From: Aporhodopirellula sallentina SM41
GTDB lineage: Bacteria > Planctomycetota > Planctomycetia > Pirellulales > Pirellulaceae
Assembly (NCBI RefSeq): GCF_000346505.1
Contig: NZ_ANOH01000462.1
Span: forward strand, 1 to 41,053
Direction of reading: 5' to 3'
Length of the DNA stretch: 41,053 nucleotides
Positions 29,050 through 37,800 of this stretch are shown here, piece after piece (position 1 is the first letter of the stretch; every line of letters begins with the position of its first letter). The translations under genes and the position numbers were made by a program. The notes beneath the pieces are model-generated. The model saw nothing but the letters and a program-made list of their open reading frames with translations. It did no database searches and was not told the origin of the DNA.

Positions 29050-29694
29050 TTAGCGTGCGACTTCGATCATGTCAGCTTCTGCCGAGAGGGTCTCGGTGGA
29101 GTGGTTGCTCAGTGAGATCCATCCGTCTGCTTCAGGTTTCGCTTCACGGATCGCGTCGAAGACGGCGACCGAAACGTCGGGATAGCGAGCGGCGAAAGCA
29201 GCAGCTTCCTCTTCGAACGCTTCGTCCTTCATTTCAACCTTGGCAGGCACTTTGGCTTCGGCACAGCATGGTTCCATGGTCATTTCGCATGGGTAGCCGA
29301 CCGAGTCGCAGCAGCCGCTGTCGCAGCAACCGCTATCGCATCCGTTTCCGCAGCAGCCGCGGAGCTTGCTGCAGCAATCAGGGCAACAGTGAATTGCGGT
29401 CCAGTCATAGACGCATTCGGTCTTTTTGCACGTGATTGTGCCAAGCTTCTTAACGCATCGGACTTTGCCGCACTTCTTCAGCGGGCCACATTCCCACGGG
29501 AAACGCAGTGGTGGGATGCAGATTGCTTCTGCCTCGCAGACCCACTTTTTAGTATCAACTTCTTCTTTCTCGACTGTTACTTGGCAACGACCTTCTTGGC
29601 AGAAGCAGCAGCACGGGCCGAAGGCGCTGGCACTGCTCGCCAGCGACATCACGGCGGCAGCAGCCAACAACCCTAAGGGGATGATTCGGTTCAT
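29050..29694 (-). CDS. Secreted protein with 26 cysteines, function unknown
   Basis: 214 residues from ATG 29694, preceded by an AAAGGA ribosome-binding site; an upstream in-frame start at 29736 is less likely. Signal peptide MNRIIPLGLLAAAAVMSLASSASA. The first ~130 mature residues carry 26 Cys: GPCCCFCQEGRC, WVCEAEAIC, WECGPLKKCGKVRC, CKKTEC, CCPDCCSKLRGCC, and the repeated CDSGCCDSGCCDS. The last ~70 residues are acidic and free of Cys. Such density suggests a disulfide-cross-linked envelope or cell-wall protein, in keeping with the protein-rich walls of planctomycetes. Metal binding is the main alternative. It lies 145 bp downstream of the porin gene and may be cotranscribed with it. Confidence 0.82.
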   Translation of the reverse strand: MNRIIPLGLLAAAAVMSLASSASAFGPCCCFCQEGRCQVTVEKEEVDTKKWVCEAEAICIPPLRFPWECGPLKKCGKVRCVKKLGTITCKKTECVYDWTAIHCCPDCCSKLRGCCGNGCDSGCCDSGCCDSVGYPCEMTMEPCCAEAKVPAKVEMKDEAFEEEAAAFAARYPDVSVAVFDAIREAKPEADGWISLSNHSTETLSAEADMIEVAR

Positions 29695-29730
29695 CGGAAA
29701 ATCCTTTTTTGATGTTTTTGTTCGGGTGTC

Positions 29731-29823
29731 TGCCACGCCCGAATTGGGCGTGGCATTTCAGTCTCTCAATGATCAGGTGGTTCGCCTGATCGCAGTATTT
29801 CCTTGTCGAGACTGAGGCTCGAC
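29731..29823 (-). other. Three perfect hairpins between porin and Cys-rich genes
   Basis: In transcript order: GTCGAG/CTCGAC (29805-29823), GATCAGG/CCTGATC (29771-29791) and a 10-bp stem TGCCACGCCC/GGGCGTGGCA (29731-29755). All lie between the porin stop and the Cys-rich start. The last is terminator-strength but lacks a T-run, so it may reduce read-through or mark an mRNA processing point. Confidence 0.55.
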
Positions 29824-29839
29824 TTTCACGACGTTCGAC

Positions 29840-31384
29840 TTAGAAGTCGACCATGAAGCGAGCACCGTAGATGTCGTAGTCGCCTTGTCCGACCAAGTCG
29901 GTGCGATTTTCGATGTTGCCGGTGATGTAGTTGAACTGCATGCGAGCGTTGGTGTTCCAGTGCCAGTTCAGGCCGAGCGTCAACGATTCGGCTTCACCAC
30001 CGGTCACGTCTTCGTCGCTGAAGTCAGCATAGGAAAGTCGGGCTGCGATTTGCCATGCACCCCAGCCTGCCGAACGTCCACCGCCAGCGGTGTCAACCAA
30101 CCAGAAGTTCTCGAATGGTTTGACACGTCCCAACGTGCCGCTTTCGCGATCCCATGGAATGTGCTCACCGGTAAGGAAGTAGCTAACGTACCCATACGCA
30201 CCGTGCAGGTGAACATCTTCGAAGCCGTTACGTTCGCCCCAGTTGCTTTGGTATTCGCCTACGAACTGAAGGGCACCAAGGTTAACGACCGTTTCCAATC
30301 CGAGAATGTTGTAGTAGTCTAGCCCATCGATTCGACCAGTGTCCAACCAACGCGTGCCCGCGGTACGTCCTTCCGGACGTGTGCGGAAACGGCTCTCGGC
30401 AAGTGCGCCATCGTCTTCGTTGCCGTCAGCGTCTCGAGATTGGTTGGTGCTGACGTCCGAGTGTGTTCCCGAGATCGCCCAGTGAGCGTAGCCGCGTCCA
30501 CCGCTCGTTTGGTCGTACCAAATCGTATTGGCCAAACGACCCGCGAATTCGAGTTGCAGGTGGTCGCCGACGTAGTTGCCTTCGTCTTGGACGTTACGTC
30601 CGTTGAAGACACCGTAACGCCAGTTCCACGCTTGGTTGTCTGATACACCGTACGACTGCAAACCGAGACGACGCGCGTCTTCGTTGAACGCTTCGATCAC
30701 GAACGGACGTTCGATGAAGACGTTGTAACGCGAACTGTTGAGGTGATCCAAACCGTACGGACGTTTTTGGTTACCGAGCAACACTTCCCCGAGATAGGGA
30801 AGGTCAGTCCAACCGAGAAACGCGTCACGGAACTCCGAATCGTTTCCGCCCGCGAGCTCCATTTCGATCTTATAGATCATGTTGTCTTTGATCTTGCCCT
30901 TGACGCCGAAACGCAGGCGGCGAAAACCAAGCCGGTTGCTTTCGTCGTTATCATTGGCGGCGATCTCATTAATGTTTTCATCGTGGTCGAAACCCCAGGC
31001 ATCGACGTGAACACGACCGCTGACCTTCATCGTCGACTTGCTGGTTCCGCTGACGACGATGCTCTTGTTGCCTGCCAACTCTTCGACTTTTTCGAGGGAT
31101 TCCTCGAACGCGTCCATGTCTTCGCCAAATGCGGCGATTTCTTCGGACAGCTTTTCAATATCGCTGTCTCCTTCTTCCTCTGCCTCTTCTCCGCCTGGTG
31201 CGTCAAAGTCGAGCGGCTCGGCGACTGATTCGCCGACAGGTTCTTCAACGGCGTAGGAGTAAGTCGAATCGAGGAAGTTACCGAACTGGTCCGCGTACGC
31301 ATTTTGCCCCACGAGCGCAATCGCCGAGGAGCAAAGGAGTCTAAAAAGAGTCCGCTTGCGGACTGTTAAAAAAACGGAGTCCAT
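29840..31384 (-). CDS. Outer-membrane porin of the phosphate-selective Porin_O_P type
   Basis: 514 residues. ATG 31384 is chosen (the frame extends to 31444), preceded by AAAGGCG. A leader with a positive start (VRKRTLFRLL) and hydrophobic stretch is cleaved near AYA|D. Residues ~60-110 form an acidic coiled-coil-like segment (DIEKLSEEIAAFGEDMDAFEESLEKVEEL), which may act as a periplasmic or wall-contact region as in SLH/OprO-type porins. Then follow amphipathic beta-strands of the OprP/OprO family: VSGRVHVDAWGFD, RLRFGVKGKIKDNMIYKIEMELA, DAFLGWTDLPYLGEVLLGNQKRPYGLD. It ends ...ARFMVDF with a terminal Phe, the outer-membrane assembly signal. Substrate selectivity is not proven. Confidence 0.93.
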   Translation of the reverse strand: MDSVFLTVRKRTLFRLLCSSAIALVGQNAYADQFGNFLDSTYSYAVEEPVGESVAEPLDFDAPGGEEAEEEGDSDIEKLSEEIAAFGEDMDAFEESLEKVEELAGNKSIVVSGTSKSTMKVSGRVHVDAWGFDHDENINEIAANDNDESNRLGFRRLRFGVKGKIKDNMIYKIEMELAGGNDSEFRDAFLGWTDLPYLGEVLLGNQKRPYGLDHLNSSRYNVFIERPFVIEAFNEDARRLGLQSYGVSDNQAWNWRYGVFNGRNVQDEGNYVGDHLQLEFAGRLANTIWYDQTSGGRGYAHWAISGTHSDVSTNQSRDADGNEDDGALAESRFRTRPEGRTAGTRWLDTGRIDGLDYYNILGLETVVNLGALQFVGEYQSNWGERNGFEDVHLHGAYGYVSYFLTGEHIPWDRESGTLGRVKPFENFWLVDTAGGGRSAGWGAWQIAARLSYADFSDEDVTGGEAESLTLGLNWHWNTNARMQFNYITGNIENRTDLVGQGDYDIYGARFMVDF

Positions 31385-31414
31385 GTGGTGACGCCTTTTT
31401 TTGAATTTGAATGA

Positions 31415-31478
31415 ACTGATGAGACTCATCAGTGGGCCGAACATATCCCGTTGACGTTTTCGGTTTGAAACCGAAAAC
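31415..31478 (-). promoter_or_regulatory. Two perfect palindromes upstream of the porin gene
   Basis: ACTGATGAG-a-CTCATCAGT at 31415-31433 lies 30 bp ahead of the porin ATG. GTTTTCGGTTT-g-AAACCGAAAAC at 31456-31478 lies 22 bp further out. The odd-length symmetry suits either dimeric repressor operators or stable leader hairpins. No promoter was identified, so their position relative to the transcription start is unknown. Confidence 0.5.
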
Positions 31479-31706
31479 TCTTGGTGCTGGGTGTTCTCGG
31501 AAGCATTTGCAGACGCAAGTGCCCGGAAGAATCCATCCTTCCCCCGTAGTCACATTTCGGGATGCGAGGCCGGAAAGGCACTGATCAAGATGAGCCGTTT
31601 CGGGGTTCTTCATAAACCGGCATGGACGATTCAGCACAATCGAAACAACCGGACTCGCACGAAATCACAAATCGTTTGAATTATTAATTTCTCGCGCACT
31701 TTTTCA

Positions 31707-31750
31707 CAAAGTGTGCTACGGCGAGTCACGAAGTGTGCTACGGCGACGGG
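31707..31750. repeat. 22-bp tandem repeat, two copies
   Basis: Unit 31707-31728 and unit 31729-31750 share cac(a/g)aagtgtgctacggcga and differ at three positions. Non-coding, just past the 3' end of the receiver-like gene. Confidence 0.8.
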
Positions 31751-31777
31751 GGCCAGCCCTTCAGAGGTGGTTGCGGT

Positions 31778-32197
31778 TCAGGATTGATCGAAAAGAGTCG
31801 CTAGTTTTTCGTTGAATTGACCGCGGGTCAAAACGTTTGGGATTCCTTGTTGTCTGGCATCACGCAGGCGTTCCACTTGGACGTGAGGTGCGTAGGCAAC
31901 AACCTGCGAATTTGGGAACCGTTCTTCAACGGATTGCATGAGACCAGAGACAACCTTCGACCGAGTCGAGAGATCCACCAAGATGAAACGTACCTGACCC
32001 GATGGATGTTCAGGCAGGTTCCCCGCCAACTGAAATTCCAGACCGGCTGCCAGTGCTGCGGCCCGCACTCGTGAAGCGAAAATCAAATCTCCCGATAGAA
32101 ACACAACCACGCCTGCCTGCGAGCCCGCACCATCGTCGGTTGTCGACGAAGAGCCTGCGGGATTATCGTTTGCTGCTGGATCGGAGTGAGAGGTCAT
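31778..32197 (-). CDS. CheY-like receiver-fold protein, probably degenerate
   Basis: 139 residues from ATG 32197. After a polar, disordered ~25-residue start comes an alpha/beta pattern of a single receiver domain: VVVFLSGDLIFASRVRAAAL for strand 1/helix 1, VRFILVDLSTRS for the strand with the only candidate acceptor Asp, SQVVAYAPHVQVERLRDARQQGI, then VLTRGQFNEKL. The acidic pocket pair expected in strand 1 (DD or ED) is missing, and the conserved Lys of strand 5 appears replaced by Arg, so phosphorylation is doubtful. It has no output domain. It is divergent from the kinase-like gene at 32493. Confidence 0.7.
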   Translation of the reverse strand: MTSHSDPAANDNPAGSSSTTDDGAGSQAGVVVFLSGDLIFASRVRAAALAAGLEFQLAGNLPEHPSGQVRFILVDLSTRSKVVSGLMQSVEERFPNSQVVAYAPHVQVERLRDARQQGIPNVLTRGQFNEKLATLFDQS

Positions 32198-32300
32198 GTT
32201 GGGATGACTGTACGGATGAGAGCGGTTACAGAAACATGTTCGGTGGGATCGGAAAGCGAGTTCCGCAGAATCATGCCGCCGCCCTCGGTAGTCAGCCCGT

Positions 32301-32363
32301 TTGGCAATCGACTACGGTCAACAAAGTGCCTTTAATCGGTTGCTTCTTTGGGCTGATTGCCAA
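32301..32363. other. 9-bp inverted repeat in a divergent spacer
   Basis: TTGGCAATC (32301-32309) and GATTGCCAA (32355-32363) form a perfect stem with a 45-nt loop. An overlapping cagccc/gggctg pair (32293-32298, 32350-32355) could form instead. It lies in the 295-bp region between the receiver-like (-) and kinase-like (+) genes, where nothing else is supported. Confidence 0.4.
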
Positions 32364-32492
32364 TGTCGCCTGCGACAAACCGCCTAATATACTCATTGCG
32401 TAGCGAAACCGTTAGGATACGGCGGTTCGGTTGCTCTGCCGGCCAGAACACTCGTTAGTTTTTCACCACGTTTGACGCACGGTTGTTTGCTG

Positions 32493-33866
32493 ATGTCTCC
32501 TGACTTCGATCACATGCCTGATATGCCTAGTGCACCGAACAATCGGAGCGGTGCTGATTCTGAGCCCTCCCCGAATCCCGGAGGTGGGATCAAATCGACT
32601 CACGGCGGTTTGGTGACGGAGAAGTTTTTACCTGAAGACAAAGCGTCGCAACTCGTGACCGACGCGGTCGTGGCCGCCGCTCATCCGGGGACGGTGGAAG
32701 ACCTCGAAGTCAAAGACGCGCACGTAATTTTCAATACGGTGTGGAATGACCTCGAGGAAGAGATCGGGCACGAAAATCTACGCTTCGCCAAAGAGCTGAT
32801 CTTGCTCGGCGGGGCGCCCGGCAGTGGTAAGGGGACCAACAGCGAATTTATCTCCAAGGTGCGCGGTCTGACCTGCCCACCGATCATCGTCAGCGATTTG
32901 CTCAACACCCCGGAAGCGAGACGCATCAAGGAAGCCGGCGGAATGGTCGGCGATACCGAGGTGGTCGGAATCCTGTTCCGCAAACTGCTCGAGGAAGACT
33001 ACCGAGACGGTTGTATCCTGGACGGGTTTCCGCGAACACGTGTGCAGGTGGAGTGTTTGCACCTGTTGATTCAAAAGATGAATCAGCTCTACCGGGAATA
33101 CCACACCACGCCGTTGGCGATCAACTTTCGCAAGCCGACCGTACACGCGGTGGTGCTGTTCATTGATGAAAAAACCAGCATCGAGCGTCAGCTTCTGCGT
33201 GGCCGCAAAATTGCCGAACACAATGAACGCGTCGCGCTCGAAGGTGATGGCGAAATCATCGAGTTGCGACCGACCGACTTGGACCCGATCGCGGCGAAGC
33301 GACGCTACCGTGTCTTCAAAGAAAAGACCTGGGATGCGTTGCAATCGCTCAAACAAATCTATCACTATCACTTCATTGACGCCGACGGTGCGATCGCCGA
33401 CGTCGAACGAAAAATTCGCAGCGAACTCGACTATCAGTCATCGCTCGAACTCGACCCGGAAACCTATGATGCCGTTCGCGGATTGCCGTTGGCAACAGAA
33501 ATTGGTGTGCATGCACGCCAAGAATTGGTCCGTCGTCTCGACAGTTATGAACTCGAACACCGCGAATTGTTCCACAAGGTGATCTCCGTCATCGAGCACC
33601 GGTTCGTGCCGATCATTCAACGCCACGCGATCGCAGGGTTGGCGATCATCAACAGCGAAGATCACCTGTTCGATGACCCCTTGGCACTCGCGATGGTGAT
33701 CGACATCTTCGCCGAACGCGGGTTTCGCGCGGTCGCCAACATTAACCTCGACGAAACGCCAGATCATTTCGATTTGGAAACCGGCAAGATCACATGCAAG
33801 ACTAAGAAGATCTTCCGATTCCAAGTCCGTTTCGAAGGCAGCGAGATTCGTCGCGGCGGTCGATAA
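32493..33866 (+). CDS. Adenylate kinase-like nucleotide kinase with long C-terminal extension
   Basis: 457 residues from ATG 32493; an in-frame TTG at 32472 is less likely. A disordered N-terminus (~1-45) precedes a helical lead-in. The P-loop GGAPGSGKGT (about 107-116) and CILDGFPRT (about 175-182) are diagnostic for the NMP-kinase fold, and FIDEKTSIERQLLRGRK resembles the entry to the LID. No Zn-binding Cys cluster is seen in the LID. Normal adenylate kinases have about 180-230 residues; here another ~200 follow after YHYHFIDADG, including ERKIRSELDYQSSLEL and a domain ending FRFQVRFEG. The substrate may be AMP or something else. The gene ends 5 bp before mqnB, suggesting one transcript. 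Confidence 0.85.
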   Translation: MSPDFDHMPDMPSAPNNRSGADSEPSPNPGGGIKSTHGGLVTEKFLPEDKASQLVTDAVVAAAHPGTVEDLEVKDAHVIFNTVWNDLEEEIGHENLRFAKELILLGGAPGSGKGTNSEFISKVRGLTCPPIIVSDLLNTPEARRIKEAGGMVGDTEVVGILFRKLLEEDYRDGCILDGFPRTRVQVECLHLLIQKMNQLYREYHTTPLAINFRKPTVHAVVLFIDEKTSIERQLLRGRKIAEHNERVALEGDGEIIELRPTDLDPIAAKRRYRVFKEKTWDALQSLKQIYHYHFIDADGAIADVERKIRSELDYQSSLELDPETYDAVRGLPLATEIGVHARQELVRRLDSYELEHRELFHKVISVIEHRFVPIIQRHAIAGLAIINSEDHLFDDPLALAMVIDIFAERGFRAVANINLDETPDHFDLETGKITCKTKKIFRFQVRFEGSEIRRGGR

Positions 33867-33871
33867 CGAAG

Positions 33872-34693
33872 ATGGAAACTCTGTTGCTCGTTCCGACCGC
33901 GATGGAGCGAGACCGTGTGAAGTCCGGACTGAAGGCTCGCGGTGCGTGGCGGGAAGGATCCGGACAGACAAAGATGGAGTTGTGTGGATTCGGCATCGCT
34001 GCGGCAGCGGCGGTTTCGTCGCAGTTGATCGCAACGCATCGTCCTTCACGTGTGGTTCTCGCGGGCATTGCGGGCGCGTTCGAACCCAGCGCCGTGGAAG
34101 CCAGCGCCGTGGAAGCCAGCGCCGTGGAAGCCAGCGCCGTGGAACTCGGTGCGGTCGAACCCAGCGCACTCGGTGAACTTGGAACCGATGACGCCACCGA
34201 TGGATTGTCCTGTTGCGTCGGCGGTGCCTATTGGTTCGGCGATGTCTTGTGCGATGGCATTGGTGTCGGCGAAGGTTCCGATCACGTTTCCGCAGGCGAA
34301 CTCGGGTGGCTGCATCTTGTACCCGAGAACGGCGGATCGGTAATTGGCGATCGAATCAAACTCGAACTGCCGACCGGCGTCGACGGGCGTCACGGTAGGC
34401 GATGTCTCGTCACCGGCTGCGCCGCCTCGGCTGATCAAAAAATGGCGAGTGTTCGCGTCCAACGTGCCCAGCGAATTTTGCGACACAGCAAACCGAGCCA
34501 AAATTCAGTAGCGGTCGCCGAGGACATGGAGGGGTTCGGTGTCGCGCTCGCGTGTTCGATCGCAACGGTTCCGCTTTCAATTGTCCGCGGAATTTCCAAC
34601 ATTGCCGGCGATCGGAACCACGCGTCCTGGCGGATTGACGAGGCGATCGATTCGGTCGTGACGGAACTCGCCGTACTGCTGGAAACTGTCTAA
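33872..34693 (+). CDS. mqnB: Futalosine hydrolase (MqnB-type nucleosidase)
   Basis: 273 residues from ATG 33872. Phosphorylase/nucleosidase superfamily. LLLVPTAMERD and LCGFGIAAAAAVSSQLIATHRPSRVVLAGIAG at the N-terminus and VAEDMEGFGVALAC plus VRGISNIAGDRNHASWRID at the C-terminus match MqnB, with the EDMEG purine/ribose site and the SN.aGDR loop. MqnB removes hypoxanthine from futalosine in the alternative menaquinone pathway, so this organism probably makes menaquinone that way. A run of four SAVEA-like pentapeptides (about residues 73-91) interrupts the fold after AGAFEP and is unusual for the family. It follows the kinase-like gene by 5 bp. A hairpin terminator follows. Confidence 0.88.
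   Translation: METLLLVPTAMERDRVKSGLKARGAWREGSGQTKMELCGFGIAAAAAVSSQLIATHRPSRVVLAGIAGAFEPSAVEASAVEASAVEASAVELGAVEPSALGELGTDDATDGLSCCVGGAYWFGDVLCDGIGVGEGSDHVSAGELGWLHLVPENGGSVIGDRIKLELPTGVDGRHGRRCLVTGCAASADQKMASVRVQRAQRILRHSKPSQNSVAVAEDMEGFGVALACSIATVPLSIVRGISNIAGDRNHASWRIDEAIDSVVTELAVLLETV
34088..34144 (+). repeat. 15-bp in-frame tandem repeat inside mqnB
   Basis: agcgccgtggaagcc is repeated three times exactly and a fourth time to 12 bp. It encodes SAVEA units and preserves frame. Diverged units (GAVEP, SALGE) continue to about 34174. Confidence 0.92.
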
Positions 34694-34707
34694 AAAAGTT
34701 CGAATTG

Positions 34708-34745
34708 ACCCGCCGGAGGGCTGGATCTTGAACGCGGCGGGTTTT
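34708..34745 (+). terminator. Rho-independent terminator after mqnB
   Basis: ACCCGCCG (34708-34715) pairs with CGGCGGGT (34735-34742), a perfect 8-bp GC-rich stem, followed by tttt. It is 15 bp past the mqnB stop. Confidence 0.65.
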
Positions 34746-34893
34746 GCCCCATGAAACGGTGGCGGTCTGGCCCCGTGAAACTGGATTGATGTGGCTATGC
34801 GGTAGTGGAATTGTGTATGCATGGACCGGCACTCCATCTGCCGGAATGCCCTTTTCCTCTTTGCGTACGTTCTCCACACCAGGCCCGCGGTCA

Positions 34894-37800
34894 ATGACGT
34901 CCCCTCATCATCGCTCGTCTTTTTATCGCATCGCGTTCGGCCAGACTGCATTTGTGAACGCGTTGTTGGTCCATGGTGCGACGGCAACGCGAGTGGGCGC
35001 CTTGGTGTTGGCGTTCATCGCCACTCCTCTGCTCGCTCAGCAAACGGTTTACCTCGACGAGGGATATTCGCAGACCAGCCATCATGCGACGTTGGTGGCT
35101 CCTCCGCCGATCTCGACCCAGCAGGCGATTATGAACGCGCCGCCGATCGAAAGTCGACCGGATTTGATTGCCTCGTCGAGACGTTATCCGGCAACGTCGT
35201 ATTTTGAGAGTTCGCTCGATGATTCACGTGGCAGCATCAATCGAGCGCCGCGATATGGATCCAACGGGATGGAAACGGCGAGTGAAGTCGCCTCGCGTTT
35301 TCGGCGTCTATCTGAAACCGCCCCGGAGCCCGTCGCCAACGTCGCCGCCCAAAATGCGAGCTACGTCGAACAATGGATCGAACTGAATGCGTTGCAACGA
35401 GAGTTATCCACCCGTGTCGACGAGGCCAACGCGAAACTCGATCGCACGACAACGGATCTCAACGATATCACGGCGAAACTGCATCACTACGGGCTGACGC
35501 CCACGATCGGGATGTTGCTCCGCAGTCGACGGGAGCAACTCGATCAGTGGCAGGTCGATGATTCGTCGAATTTGTTCGCAGGCCAAGAGTTGGCTCGCTC
35601 CCGTGCTCAGCAGCTCGAAATCGAGATGGTGCGGCACGACGGTTCCCATCCGGAATTGCACGCCCGGGAGTTGTTGGATGCCGCGGGGATCGCATCGGCG
35701 ACGTCTGACTATCCGCGTCTGAATTATCAACTGCAAGACCTTCTCGAGGAACGACATCAATGGCTCGCCAGCCTCAAACAAGGCTACCAGGATTACCAGC
35801 AAAAGCTCGGCGAGTTGGATTCCACCACCGCGGCGGCGGCCAGCCTCGCGGATCGCTATCGTGCGTTGATCGACCGACACATCACATGGATTCGCAGTGG
35901 CAACCCGTTGTCGATCGGTGACCTCAAACGGTTGGGGCAAGGCGCGTCGGCGTTGTTTGACTCTTCCCGCAGCGCCGCGTTTGGATATTCCGTTCAGCGA
36001 AAGTGGGAATCGAGCCCCATTGAGGGAATCGGGCTAATCGCCTCGGTCGTCATCGTTTTGCTTTTGCGATGGCGGGCGAAAGTCGTCTTGGTTGGCGTTG
36101 GTGAACGTCGACGGATGAAGGATGCTTCGCCTGAGATGCGAAAGGTCGTCGCGAGCGTGTTGACGGTACTCGTGGCGTTTGCGATTCCCGGAGCCCTTTA
36201 CCTGATCGCCCGCTGGCTAGGAAACGGGTATGTGTCGGAGTCAACTCTGACGGCGTCGAGCGGAATCTACGCGGCGAGTTTGGTCGCGTTGATGGTCGAA
36301 CTTCCGCGACAACTCTTACGCGGTTCGGGGTTTGTCGACAAACACGTCGACGTGGAATTGCCTCGACGCGAGCGAGCATCGACTTACCTCAAAGTGATCG
36401 GGCTCGGTTTGGTATTGGCGGCGTATGTCGTCACGCTCGTCGGCGAAGTGGATCATGGAGCGTGGCGCGACTCGACGGCTCGGCTCGGCTTCCTCTTGTC
36501 GATGGCTTTGGTGGCGTGGACCTTTCACCTCGCCTTGCGACCGGTTGGTGGATTCCTCGAACCGTTGATCGCCAAGTTCGGCGGAAGTGTGATTCATCGG
36601 CTGCGGTTTGTGATCTACTTCGCCGGCATCGGATTCCCTCTCGTCATGATGGTGTTGTCATCGCTCGGGTATTCGTTCACCGCGTGCGAGCTGATTCAGA
36701 AAGCCATCTTCACGCTCTCAGGATTGTTGGTCGCGGCAACGTTGTGGCCGGCGGTGAAAATTCTGTCGTCTCACTGTTGGGGAATGCTGACCGGGACAGC
36801 CCCGACTAAGCCGGAGCGTGATCGGTACGGCGAGTTGCCCGATACGTCGGGATCATCGGTGACCGGCGTCTTAGGTGAACACTACCTGGAATTGAAACAC
36901 CACCTCGCGTTCCTGTGCCAGTGCGCTCTCGTGTTCACTGCGATTGTGGGCATCGGTTGGTTATGGATCGACATTTTTCCAAACGTGCGGATGGGCAATC
37001 CTGTGGTTTGGAGCGTCGAAGATACCGTCACTAAAACGACGATGGACGCCAGCGGGCAGATGGTAGCCAGCACGGTGGTCGAGACGACTCCCGTCACGGT
37101 CGTGCACTTGTTGGCCGCTGCGGTGACGCTGTTTGTTGCATTCCAGTTGGCGAAATTGCTACCCGCGTTGTTTGACGCGTTGGTTCTGCAACGCGTGTCT
37201 TTTGACGAGGCGATGGAACATTTCTCTCTCGTCCTCGGGCGGTTTTTGTTGTTTGGCGTCGGGTGTTTGATCGCGTGTAAGTGGATCGGCATTCGATGGC
37301 AAACCATTCAGTGGTTGGCGGTGGGACTCACCATCGGACTCGGCTTTGGGCTGCAGGACATGGTTCGCAACCTGTTCGGCGGACTGATCGTGCTATTTGA
37401 AAAGCCCGCGCGTTTGGGCGACTTCATCACGGTCGGGAATGTCAAAGGACGGGTTGCCGCGCAGCGACTGCGAACGACGGTGTTGTCCGACGACGACGGC
37501 CGCGAAGTCATCATTCCCAATCAGAACTTTGTCGATTCGGAAGTGGTCAACTGGCGAGGCGCGGGCCGTCTGAGCGCGGTGCCGCTCGAGGTTGCCGTGA
37601 GCCGAGACGAGCGGCCCGCGGACATCTGTCGTACGCTCACTGAACTCGTGATCGAACAAGACGAAGTGCTGCTGACGCCGACTCCGCAGGCCACGTTGGT
37701 TTGTGTCGGAAAGCGTTCGCAGCGGATCGAGGTGCGAGCATGGATCGAAGAAGGACGCGACGCCGAGAGCTATCGCGACTCCCTGCTGCGGATCGTTCGG

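Larger units (their letters stand above)
31385..31777. other. Intergenic region, 393 bp, with palindromes and a tandem repeat
   Basis: No supported ORF. It contains two perfect palindromes in the porin leader, a 22-bp tandem repeat and, at 31698-31718, a CACTTT/AAAGTG hairpin that could terminate the receiver-like gene on the minus strand. Confidence 0.5.

Noticed and set aside
31415-31478. Possible hammerhead ribozyme, because the minus strand contains CTGATGAG and, nearby, CGAAAAC
   Set aside because: The CTGATGAG is part of a self-complementary palindrome, and no stem III or stem I complementarity with a cleavage triplet could be built around the GAAA.
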